Assembly (NCBI RefSeq): GCF_047495875.1
Contig: NC_092475.1
Coordinates: 7,778,501 to 7,842,500, forward strand
Origin: Pithys albifrons albifrons
Taxonomy: Eukaryota > Chordata > Aves > Passeriformes > Thamnophilidae
Length of the DNA: 64,000 nucleotides
Direction of reading: 5' to 3'
Shown: positions 33,079-43,485 of the stretch, in pieces
Numbering within the stretch: position 1 is the stretch's first letter
How the letters are laid out: each line of letters begins with the position of its first letter
The notes under the pieces: generated by a model
Told to the model about the DNA's origin: nothing
What the model saw: only the letters and a program-made list of their open reading frames with translations
Database searches by the model: none
Translations under genes and position numbers: made by a program

Positions 33079-33965
33079 AAGATGAAAACCAGACATTTTA
33101 TGTTCTCATTATCTAAGAGAAGACAAAGTACGAAGTTCTTAAAAATCTTTTTTGTCTCTTCTATCAGTTACAAAGAGACTCAAGTGCTCCTCACCTTTGA
33201 CCCTCTCCGCTTTCCCCACGTACCAATTTCTGCAGCTACTTACTCTGTTTTCCAAGTTGGTCTGATGATGCAAGTTTTGATCTCATTGTGGTTTTGTAAT
33301 TCCTGAAAGGAGTTTTGTAAACTTTATTCCTAGTGAGCACATTCCTTCTCGCATGAATCAAACTCTGCATTCCTCCTTCCTTCCCACAGAGCCCCTTCGA
33401 ACAGTTCAGCCTCCTCCAGAACATTCATAGCTTTCTCTAATGAAAAGAAATTACCAGTACGGGAACCAGTCATAAAACATGAGTGTGAAATTGTGGAACT
33501 GAAGGCAAAATCATTTTCCTACTCACAGTTTAACTTTGGTTGTGTTTAATCTCAACCTGTTGTTTCCAGCTGATTAAGTTAAACTTTCTCTGTCTCCAGT
33601 AGTTTGCTTTCCATGTGAACTTTGAGTTGAGGATCAGTTTTACCCTAAAGAAACATACTCTGTATACACAGAGAAAATTATTTCAGATGTTTTGTTTCAC
33701 TTTTACTGTGTTTTGATATTGCCCTGATACAATTTATAATATAGTAATGTGTTGTATGGCTCTGTCTCCACAGCCATGTTCAAATGCCAGCATGAACCTG
33801 AGCTCCAGGAAATTCAAGGCAGTGATTCTCATGAGAAGCTCATGCAGCAGGTCCCTTTGCCAGCTGACTCCAAGCACACCCAGGCCTGAATGACAGCAGT
33901 GGCCAGCAATACCCCAGCGAGACATCTGAAATCCTGAAAGCATGAATCTGAGCTGACCTCCACCC
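33079..33965. other. Unique noncoding sequence
   Basis: No gene or repeat was recognised. Short frames at 33082-33306 and 33734-33943 are unassigned. Confidence 0.4.
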
Positions 33966-34050
33966 TGTTAGCACTGGAGTAATGCCTCTGACTTTGATGG
34001 AGTCACTCATAATTTACAGCTCTGCGAGATCAAATCTATAGCCCAGAGTA
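33966..34050. mobile_element. Ancient amniote short repeat, copy 2
   Basis: The order GGAGTAATGCCTCTGACTTTG, ATGGAGTCACTCATAATTTAC, then GAGATCAAATCTATAGCCCAGAG parallels the same repeat's centre (CTGACTTCAATGGAGTTACTCCTGATTTAC) and right flank (GAGATCAGAATCTGGCCCAGA). It extends further right than copy 1. The match is from memory. Confidence 0.45.
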
Positions 34051-35929
34051 CAGAAATGTTAACATGGATAGTCTCCATCAGAGGAGAGATGCTTATTCTA
34101 ATGGTACCTCCTGTCAGTCAAGCCACAGACTGGATGTCACTTATGAGGACAATGGGTCACCCTTTTTCCTCTATTCTGAATATGATTAAAAAATATAAAA
34201 ATGGGAGTCAGAATGGAAGAAATGAACTATTAAGAAAATAAATAAGAGGACTGAAAAGAGAAATCAGAAAGGAGAATGAAAGGCAAGTGCCCCGAACAGC
34301 CCCAAAGCAATGACCTAGAGCCCAGCGGAGGGCGAGGTGGTTTCTGAGTGGCTGGAAATGAGCTACAGCACTCAGCTGGGTTACAGGAGTCATTTCTTAT
34401 TCCATTCCCCCAAGGCTCCTCCAGAAAGTGCCAAGTTTCTGCCAGGGGAGGCAGTGAAGGCTCCAGGATCCCTTCCCAGCCAAAGCCAATGTGAGAGGAG
34501 GGTAATTCCCCTCCAGGAACCGCATCTGGTGACATCAGAGCCAGGAAGGGAGAGCAGAGCAATGGCCTTCCAGTAAAGTCATGTCAGATATGACTAAATA
34601 AACATCTTCTGAGGACTGATGAAAATAAAATGAAGCAATTTCAGGAGTGAAATGCTGAAGAGGTGATTATCTCCCCTATGCACAGCCCTGCAAGGTGGCC
34701 GACCCTTTGCATTTCTTCCAGCAGTGGCCAAGGGTAAAAGTGAAGGTTAATATTCCTTTTATGCTGGATCATGCATAAACACAAATTACTTATTTTTTTC
34801 CTGGAAAAGAGGACCCAGGTTTACTGCTCAAAAGGTAGAAGACTTTTCTCACATCAGGATAAAGATACATGAATTCTGCTCTCTGTCATAACCTTCTGAT
34901 GCCAGAAACAACCTTCAGCTTCCAGTGACTGTTGGCTCTGAATCCAAAAGTTGAAGATGCCTCTCTTTAAGGACCAGCTATTGAGAGATGCCCTTGGAGC
35001 CCTGCAATTGCTCCTGCAATCTGTGGGCACTTATTGTGAGCAACACTGAAACACAGTCCTGGGTCTCTCCCACTGGTTTTAACTCAAGACACCTGGAAGT
35101 TACAAGACACTTCCAAAAAGGTAAGCTGGGGATGATGTGCTTTTTAAAGCACAGCAATACCCAAGTATGACAAATACTATAGAAGTGCTAATGCTGTTTG
35201 GCAATTTCCTGGAAGGTCTGTGGAGTGGAAGTTCAGTTCATTAACTGCTGTTGATACCTCCAGAAATCATTTCAGATCATCTTCCTGAAATAAAACTTGA
35301 ACCCAGATGGCAGAGGTGAACCTGCTTTGCCAGCCTGTATCAAGAGTAGTTACAGGTTCAAAACCAATATTCATACTCCAAATTCTCCATCTCCCTCTCT
35401 TTTTTAAGCTTATTAAGATTAAAAGCATGACCTGCCACATCACATTACATCAAAACATGATGTAACTTCTAAATTTAAAAAAAAATAATTTATGATGTTG
35501 TATTATGCCACAAAAAGCTTTTGTTTTCCCCAGAGAAACTATAAATTTTTTGCAGTGACTGTTTATCCAGTATCTTTGGCAGAGTGAAACACTGAGCATT
35601 GGCAAAAGGCAGATATTTAACAGCTACTGACGAGCAGCTCATGAATCACCAGGCTGGAATCCTGGCAGCAACCCCTGCAGGTACCGGTGTGAAATCACCA
35701 CCCTCCCCACTGCACTAACACTGACTAACTGGCTGGACCTGAACCACTAAACTTGAGCTACTTTATACTTTCAAGCTGTTATATTTTTGGAGGAAAGCAC
35801 TCCCGCTATAAAAGTGCTGTTGCAACAGCAGTCCAGGAGCAGTGTCCAATCTGGATTTCCTACTGACTCGGAGCAGCCCAGGAAAATACTCTGGGTTACA
35901 ACAAGGTTTGGCATTTATTTGTTTTTCAT
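34051..35929. other. Unique noncoding sequence with one hairpin
   Basis: No gene was seen. Frames at 34208-34576 overlap on both strands. An exact 8-bp hairpin TTACATCA (35445-35452)/TGATGTAA (35458-35465) has a 5-base loop. An A8 run lies near 35478. Confidence 0.45.
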
Positions 35930-36035
35930 TTACAGATGTAAAAGGGCTTTGCAAAAACCTCTTTACAGTTATATAGTGAGGGAACTGAGGCATCAGCAAT
36001 AGGAGATGTCATCAGTAGAGCCAAGAATAAGCTGG
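35930..36035 (-). mobile_element. Possible MIR-like ancient SINE fragment
   Basis: TTTACAGATG, GAGGGAACTGAGGCAT (35978-35993) and AGAGCCAAGAAT (36017-36028) recall the order seen in the reverse complement of MIR-type SINEs (cagatgaggaaactgaggcac...agagccaggatt). Spacing is disturbed, so this is a weak call. Confidence 0.3.
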
Positions 36036-39000
36036 TCCAGCTCTGCTCTGCTGGCCCAAGTGTCTCCAGATGATGAATTCATAAAGCTGGAATGGATGGG
36101 AAATTATACTTTTGTTGGCCTGGGTGTCTCTCAGTCTGGTAGGGCTTTTTTGGGATGCTCTGGCTGAAGTGAAGTTCAATAGAATTTGAGGAAAAGGACT
36201 TGTTCTTGTCCAAAGAAGGGTTTTCAAGCCCTTGGTTTCTAAACAATTGCTTTATAGGGTGCACTGTGTGCCGTAAATCTGGAGCACAGGGTTATGGTCA
36301 TATTGGCATAACTGTCTTACCAAGGCTGGACTTATTTCTCACACAACTGATAAAAGTCATAATGCTGTCAGTCCCTGGTATAGCAGCTGTACTCAACTTT
36401 TACTGCTTCCTAGTTCCATGATCCATAGTGCACATATGGGGTATAAAGCCTCCCTAAAATCACAGCCCCTTAACTAAAAGCTTTTTCTGGGAGACAGTGC
36501 GGGTTGAATTATATTGAGGACCCCAAACAGCCATTACTCTTGGGCCACTGCCTTTGACATAGATCTACTTTAGGTGGATATTCCTCTTTTTAAGGGGTAG
36601 TTCTAACCGTATTTATGAGCTCTCTGCTCATCCCAAATACCCCTCCAGGGGAGTGCAGGCTCCCTGTGTGCCCCTGGTGGGAACACACAGCGATGCTGCT
36701 CAGCACAGGCAGCATGTTGGGTGGGAAGGGGGCAGGTCTTTTGCACCACTGTCACCTTGGGTGCCCCAGGGAGAACCAAGACACAAGGCTATGACCCATT
36801 TTCCATGAGAATCCTGGGACAGTGTCTCTTCTATCCCAGTGACAGCTAGGGGAAAGTCCTAGCCTCAAAACCTGTCTAGTCCTGGAAACTATTCCTGATG
36901 GCATTTCTGAGTATTGAGCACCTTTTCCATCACTGCCTTCTCTTCCATTGAGGGATTGGTGAATTAACCTGGATTGGTTTGTCATGAGATTAGATCTTCA
37001 GCAAACAACTGCACCACCAAAACTGTCAGAGCACTGGATCTGAAGTGAGCTGGGAGCTGCTTAAAATACATTTGTCAACTCACACCTAAAATGTGCTTGC
37101 CCTACTGCAGTCCAGAAGAGAACACTTGGCCAGTGAAAGGAGACGGAAGAGGTCTCGGGTGAAATGTTGAATGAAGGTGAGTTAAAAACGTCCCAACTCT
37201 CTTCCAGATGTGGAACGAATTATCTTGGATGAAACTCCTCTTGACTTGACATAGGAGGCTTCAAGTTGTATGGCATCTTACATTATTGTTTGAGTTTGTT
37301 TCAGGCAAGAAACATACTTTTTAAGGTCAGGAATACAGATTTGTTAGATGCTAAGACACCTGAAAAGCAAGAATACAGATTGTAGGATGAATATTTCACA
37401 GAGTAATTATTTAAATATATTCAAGTATGAACATCTTTAGATCCTAAATTTAGTATTCCTTAAAAACATAATCTTACAATAAAATCTCTCATTGTGCGTA
37501 ACATACTAATTCTCTGCTTGAACTAGTTGTTTTCCAAAAGTTGTATCTCGGTCACTTATTTGAAGCGCCCCACTGATATTTTTGCCCCAGACTTTAACTT
37601 TTGGCACAACACTTGCACATATGTTGCTGCTGATGTACATCTGAAGTTCTCAAAACACGATGGCACAGCACGGCTGGTGTGTGAACCGCTCAGCTGTGGC
37701 GCACAGAGCCTGCTCCCTGATTCCCTGATTCCCCCAGAGATCCCTGGCCTAACTGGGGCTTAAGTTCCTGCCTGGAGCACACAGCAGAGCCTGCAAGATC
37801 CTTTGGCAGCTCCACACAGCAGCAGTTTGGGCATTGAGAGTTCAGGGACCAGGAGGAAAATGATCCCTGGAGAGATTTGACTTGAGAGAGATAACGACTC
37901 AAGTAGTTGGGCAAGTAGATAAGCTTTAAGTGGTTGAGAGGTCTGGAGATGCTGCTGAAGGAGGGAGGTTGTTCACAGCAAAGTAAAAGGGAGAAAGCAA
38001 GGGATAGATATGTGCCTTCACTTCTATGTGTGCATTGGAAGTCAGTAAAAAAGCAGGAAGCAGTAGAGATGCTGTTGGGAACTCCTGAGCAAATCCTGAG
38101 CTTGAGGAACCTTGTTGTAGCAGAGGCAAGAAATCCATCTGCTCCCCTGAATTAGTTGTAAATCCCATTTTCAGTTAGGTCCTCCAAATCCACATACCAA
38201 GGTGAACTCAGATTTTAGGGTTCAGCTACTTTAGGCACTGTAAAAGCTGGATCTGTTTTATGCCTGATTATACCTCTCCCAGCTCTGAGCTTTGTGTCTC
38301 TTTATGTGGACAAAACAGGCACCTGCAGAAGCGGGAGCCTGCCTGTATCTGGTGACAACAGCACAGCTCAGATTCAACCACACCTGCCCTATTGAAAACC
38401 AGGAGTAAATGGTTATTACACTGAACTAGAGAAGCCTCTATTATGTTATGCAATGATGTCATAGAATGACACAAAGGTCTTTTGTTATTGACAGTATCAC
38501 CAAGCCTATAAATGGCTTCAATTTTGGATCTAAGTAAGGGCACCTTATTATCAAGTACTGGCCATGATGTAATTGTTGATACCCTTCTCCAGCCACCTGT
38601 CTTCCTGGTTTAGGGAATGTCCTGACTGAAAATTTAACCTTTGGAGGTGCCCTCACTGTTCACATTCAAGAATGGTGTGCAGAGACAATGGGAATGGTGC
38701 AAGAGAGCATCTGTCAGTAAACTCACCTAATTTGTGAAAATCCAGCAGGGGTTATATCCTTCGCGGGAGGCATTACACATGTATTCTAACATTTGCAATT
38801 GTTAAACATAGTGTTGGAGCCAGAAAATGGTCACAAATGCTGTAGTTGGACCAAGGTCTAACTTTGGTGTCCCTACTTTTCTGGAAGGAGCAGGTCAGAG
38901 TCATGGGAGCAATTTGGGGTGTTAACCAAAGGTTTCCATCCGGACTCTTGACTTATTTTTCCAGTTTGTTCCCCTGTTAACAAACCCTCCAGCAATCCAA

Positions 39001-39230
39001 ACTGAATCTTCTGTAACAAAAAGGCCCCTTCTCATCAAGACTAAACCCAGAATGCTTTAAGTAGTTCACAATACAAATGTGAAATGAAATATCAGGCTGG
39101 GTGATGCTACGAGAAGGAAGAGTGTACAGTGAGCTTTATGTGCTTTTAGCTGTTCTACCCTACTCTGCAACATGTGCACCCACTCTTGTAACCTTTACTG
39201 CTGTGCAAAGATGATCTGTCATTTCTACAA
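36036..39230. other. Unique noncoding sequence
   Basis: Several short overlapping frames (60-91 codons) lack domains. AT-rich at 37260-37520, somewhat richer in GC at 36600-36760 and 37640-37800. No transposon was recognised. Confidence 0.4.
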
Positions 39231-39251
39231 AATATATATATATATATATTT
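39231..39251. repeat. (AT)9 microsatellite
   Basis: Nine uninterrupted AT units flanked by A and T runs. Confidence 0.95.
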
Positions 39252-39699
39252 ATTCTGAGGCAGCTCTGAGTCCTGACTGCCCTCTAGAGAAATTCCACTG
39301 GAAAAGCTCAGCCCGACAGAGTCAGCAAAAAATAATTGCAGCCCTAATCTGAACTCCAGCAGCTGCACACGGTGGCGGTGACAAGATCTGGAGAAACAGA
39401 AATGCACTTAAAAGACCCTTTTCCTTGAGCCTCTCCCTGTCACTGGGAGTTTTGGCCAGACTCAAACACACCTATCCTGTTCCCTGGTTGGGAAAGCTCA
39501 GCAAAAACTGAGTTTCCATTATCCATGAGTTGAAGTGAAAAAGAAATGAAAACATTTTTTGTAAAGGAACTAAAGCTGCCTTATATTCACATCACCAGCA
39601 TGTGATGCTGAAATGATTTAGGCTGCACATCTGGAACTCTGTGCTCTTACCTTGTCCTCCTCACACTTGTAGTTCATATCCAATGGGCCTGAGGATGGT
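39252..39699. other. Unique noncoding sequence
   Basis: Some CpGs occur at 39310-39380 (GCCCGACAG; CACACGGTGGCGGTG). No gene was recognised. Confidence 0.4.
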
Positions 39700-39865
39700 A
39701 GATGGAACTGGCGGTGACTCCCTCTGGAGACATTCCAAACCCACCTGGACACATTCCTGTGTCACCTACTCCACATGACCCTGCCTTGGCATAGGGGTTG
39801 GACTGGATGATCTCCAGAGGTCACTTCCAACCCCAAATATTCTGAGGTTCTGTGTCTGGGTGCCA
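39700..39865 (+). mobile_element. CR1 LINE 3' fragment
   Basis: GACTCCCTCTGGAGACATTC, then CACCTGGACACATTCCTGTG, then GGGGTTGGACTGGATGATCTC, and finally TATTCTGAGGTTCTGTG. These are the last ~165 bases of a CR1 of the same subfamily as the copy at 49.4-49.7 kb. It is 5'-truncated. Confidence 0.9.
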
Positions 39866-40224
39866 AGACCTGAGCTGGAGCTCATCCTCTGGCAGAGTCT
39901 GCAGTGCTGCACGTGCAGGTGAGCTCTTACAGGTATCACTGCCCACTGGCACAATCCAGTGCTGCTGCTCCAAGGCTGTTTTTAGCAAGATTTATTTGTA
40001 AAACTATACATGTAAAAGCAAATAACCCTCTAAGTCTGAGAGTACAAAGTTAGACTTGCCACACAGACACAAAAAAATAACAATTATGACTATTGCTAGT
40101 TTGTTAGAGGAGTAGTAAGGGGTTCAGTGCACCCCTCTCTGCAGCCAGATTCTCTTACATTCTAATAAAATGGGCAGGAAAGGAAATTAAGGATTTGGTA
40201 ATTGATTATTCTGCCCAGTTTCTA
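39866..40224. other. Unique noncoding sequence
   Basis: Nothing was recognised beyond the CR1 edge. Confidence 0.4.
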
Positions 40225-40315
40225 AGCAACTCTGGAAGGTGAACCCAGAGCTTTTGAATTCTACACTCTTCTTTTCATTCCCTGAACCACTGATCTCCCT
40301 TTACCTTCTCTGTTA
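40225..40315 (-). mobile_element. Possible tRNA-derived SINE relic
   Basis: On the minus strand, AGTGGTTCAGGG (A-box-like) precedes CTCTGGGTTCACCTTCC (B-box-like) by about 44 bases, against about 36 in MIR-type heads. The plus strand GAACCCAG...CCTGAACCACT has the order of reversed MIR-type heads. The extra spacing makes this uncertain. Confidence 0.3.
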
Positions 40316-41524
40316 CTTATAATATTTTGCTCACCATGTTGTTTAAAATCTCCACTTGAATCAGGTAGCAAAGAAGCAGCAGAAATCTTATTTCCTTGTA
40401 GGAAAAATGATTCAAACTTTTCTGAAACTGGAAAAAGGTTCTGCTCAGTTTGAGGCAAAGTTGCAGTCAGGGTTTTACTTTATCTGAACAGTATCTTATT
40501 CATAAATTTATTCATTGTCATTTCTATCAACTACTTTTTCCACTGAGTAATGTGGAGGTTTGCAAAGGATGAATTGAGTCTTGAGTTTTGGTTGTTTAGA
40601 CATTTTTATTTATTTTCCCAGTGTGTTTACTCTAAGGCAAAGGTTTGTTTTCTCCCTGAATAGGGACCATTCCTCTGATTTTGTTATCAGCGCTTAAAAA
40701 TGGTTCCTGAAGATCCCACACGTTTTCCTCAGTGCATTGATGATCTGCAGCTAAGTTTTGATATAGAGACCAAATAAAGGCTGGTTCAGAATGCAAAACT
40801 ACCATTCCAAAACAGTGTCGTGCTTGGGTCAACTTAGTAAACTCAGATTTAAAAATATCTTCTCCAGGGCAACAAACTGTGAGTTTTAGTGGTGTCCCTG
40901 GGAATGGTTCAGCACCATCTGATTCCACTTAAGAAACTCCACGTCTGGAGGAGAAGGAAGACTCCAATACCTCTGTGTCTTCATCCCTGGAAATGGCAGA
41001 AATGCATTCCCAAACATTTTTTTTGTATTATTCACCTTTGTGTTGGCCAGTGTGAGGATGGGAATGGGAATTGTACCAGCTGGTGGTTGCCGTTGAAATA
41101 AAAGTGATGAGGGAGCTCTGCCTCCCTCCCACCAACCCAACACATCTGTGGACAGAGTTATTTGCAACTCACTTAGCACTGTGGTCCCCTGGATCCATTA
41201 GCACACCTCTGAGCCTGCTGGGAGGGGAATAACTGCACCACATTTCTGCTTGACCTGGCAACAAAATCAGCAACAAATCTTGTTCTCTTCTGAAGGGGCT
41301 GTTTGACAGAGTCTCCTTTCTCCTCCCCAAGCGCAGAGAGGTCCCCAAGCTCTGAGCAGGAGGTGGGAGTGAATGGGCAGTGGCTGCCTCTCATCATGGT
41401 GTAATCAGGTATGGGGAATTCTTTCTGTGCTGGAACAACTAGTCCAAATATTCTGATTTCTGCTTAATTTCTCTCTATTTGCTCTGTGGAAGGAGGACCT
41501 AAAAAGATTAATTTTAACAAGCAA
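40316..41524. other. Unique noncoding sequence
   Basis: Frames at 40632-40928 and 40886-41179 (minus, 97-98 codons) lack domains. No repeat was recognised. Confidence 0.4.
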
Positions 41525-41610
41525 CCAACATCATGGAGGCATTTGAACTTACATCTCTGCTGCTGGTGAGTGTCTTACCTACCATTGGTTTATTTTGCTT
41601 TGGACTAGAA
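41525..41610 (-). mobile_element. Ancient tRNA-derived SINE relic
   Basis: The plus strand GGCATTTGAACTTACATCTC, then GGTGAGTGTCTTACCTACC, follows a reversed tRNA-SINE head that I recall from reptile genomes (GGATTTGAACCTGGGTCTCC...GAGTGCCCTAACCACTGG). On the minus strand, GTTCAAATGCC serves as a decayed B box. It is strongly diverged. Confidence 0.4.
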
Positions 41611-42107
41611 AGCCTCCTTGAAACTCAAGAAATTTTCCTGACAAAACACTTAGTCAAAACTGATACATTTCCACACAAGAAATTGGTTTAAATATTGAGT
41701 CATTTCTTGTGAAAACCTGTTCAGGAATAAATACCCAGGTAGCTCTATTAACTGACCTAAAGCTGCACTGCTAGTGATAAGTGAGCACATGGGAGATAAT
41801 GCCTGCTCAGCTCATTCAGAGGACAAACTGTCCCCAGAGGAGCTTTGGTTTGTGACCATTGTCCCTCTGAGTGATTCGTCCTCCCCTACACCATCCCATC
41901 AACGGCCAACTGTTTGGCTTCTGTGTTTATTTTTAAATACTTCTTCACCTTCCATTATCCAATTTTTTTCTTCTCTGGAAAACTTTGTGACCCAGTTAAG
42001 AGGGGAAACAGCAACCTGGTGACTTGTTGGCAAATCAGATCACTCTTGTGTGCTGACTCTCACTGATCTTCAAACATCAGAGTACTCTGCCATCGGTTTC
42101 TCAGCAT
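41611..42107. other. Unique noncoding sequence
   Basis: No repeat was recognised. The 82-codon plus frame (41774-42022) is unassigned. Confidence 0.4.
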
Positions 42108-42270
42108 AAACTGTGGAAACCCTAGAAGTGTTCCAGGTCAGGTTGGATGGTGTTTGGAGCAACCTGGGATAGTGGAAGGTGTCCCTGCCCATGGCAAGGG
42201 GGTGGGATGAGATGAACTTTAAGGTCCCTTTCAAGCCAAACCATTCTGGGATCATGTGACTCTATAACTG
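42108..42270 (+). mobile_element. CR1 LINE 3' tail
   Basis: GAAGTGTTCCAGGTCAGGTTGG, then GGAGCAACCTGGGATAGTGG, TGCCCATGGCAAGGGGGTGG, and CCATTCTGGGATCATGTGACTC. This is the CR1 3' end in plus orientation, of the same type as the larger copy at 43.0-43.5 kb. It is heavily 5'-truncated. Confidence 0.9.
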
Positions 42271-42989
42271 AATTTCTGATTCATCTCATCCCTGACCCAT
42301 TATATCAGATATGGACTAAATTGGATACTTTGAGGTGGAGTCCAATACTGGCAAATTTTCTTCATTGCAGTTGTCAGTTGCATTATTCAAAACAGCTTAA
42401 TACTGTCTGGCTTCTTGCACAAAAATGTAACATGCTGATAATATCCATTCCCTTTCTTCTGTACCTTTGTCTCTCTCCATTATCATAATTCTGTCTTCCA
42501 GCTTTTTCCTCTGCTGAGCTTTCAGAGACCTTCCTAATCAAGATTCGACACAGAGGAAAGGTGGGTGGCACCAGGGTGGGTAAAAGGCTGTGCTGTAATT
42601 TGAGGGGCTCTACAATCATCTTCAGGAGTGACAGCACAGCCCAAGCAGCAACTACAGCTCGTTCACTCTGGGGAGAAATTATTTGATTTTAGGTATAAAT
42701 GTATTTATATTTATGTGCATATGTTTGTACACGTCAAATATTAATTTCTTTTATTCTAATTTTCTCTCATTTCCATCTGTCCCTGTGCCTCATCACTCTG
42801 GGGCTGGGCTGGCTCTGCATGAGCTTTGCCTTTGAGGTGGCACAGAGCAACACCATCCTGAGAAAGAATAGTCTCCAAAAGGCCAGGTGTCATCTGTTCC
42901 TCCCTGTCACAGGACTGGCACTGGGCTGGTGTGGCTCTGGCACCCCACATGCCAACCAGTTGGTGCTGCAAAGAACTGGGATAGAGGCT
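42271..42989. other. Unique noncoding sequence
   Basis: The part 42775-42989 is GC-richer and could be a decayed 5' extension of the following CR1, but no CR1 protein wording is readable there. Confidence 0.35.
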
Positions 42990-43485
42990 CTGAGGTCTCC
43001 AGGAAGGACATGGACCTATTGGAAAGAGTCCAGAGGAGGCACCAAAATGATCAGAGGGCTGAAGCAGCTCTGCTGTGAGGAAAGGATGAGAGAGTTGGGA
43101 TTGTTGAGCCTGGGGAAGAGAAGCTTTAGTGTGACCTAATTGTGGCCTCCCAGTGCCGGAAGGGAGACACTAAGAAAGACGGAGAGAGACTATTTCCACG
43201 GGCCTGGAGGGACAGAACAAGGGAGAATGGCTGACACAGGGCAGGGTTAGATGGGATACTAAGAAGAAACTCTTCCCTGTGAGGGAAGTGAGGCCCTGGC
43301 ACAGGTTGCCCAGAGAAGCTTTGGCTGCCTCATCCCTGGAAGTGTCCAAAGCCAGGGTGGACAGGGCTTGGAGCAACCTGGTCTAGTGGAAAGTGTCCCT
43401 GCCCATGGCAGGGGATAGAATGAGATCATCTTCAGCGTCTCTTCCCACTCAAACCATTCTGGGATCCTGTGACTCCAGGAGCAGG
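42990..43485 (+). mobile_element. CR1 LINE 3' fragment, best-preserved copy
   Basis: ORF2 C-terminal remnants are readable in two frames: MDLLERVQRR in one, and MIRGLKQL with MRELGLLSLGKRS in another, so a frameshift separates them. Downstream come the 3' UTR blocks (GGAAGTGTCCAAAGCCAGG, GGAGCAACCTGGTCTAGTGG, TGCCCATGGCAGGGGATAG) and the tail CCATTCTGGGATCCTGTGACTCC. About 500 bases are retained. It is inactive. Confidence 0.92.

Noticed and set aside
42699..43139. 146-codon plus frame as a possible gene
   Set aside because: Its second half is the decayed CR1 ORF2 C terminus (MIRGLKQL...LGLLSLGKRS). It is a transposon remnant, not a host gene.
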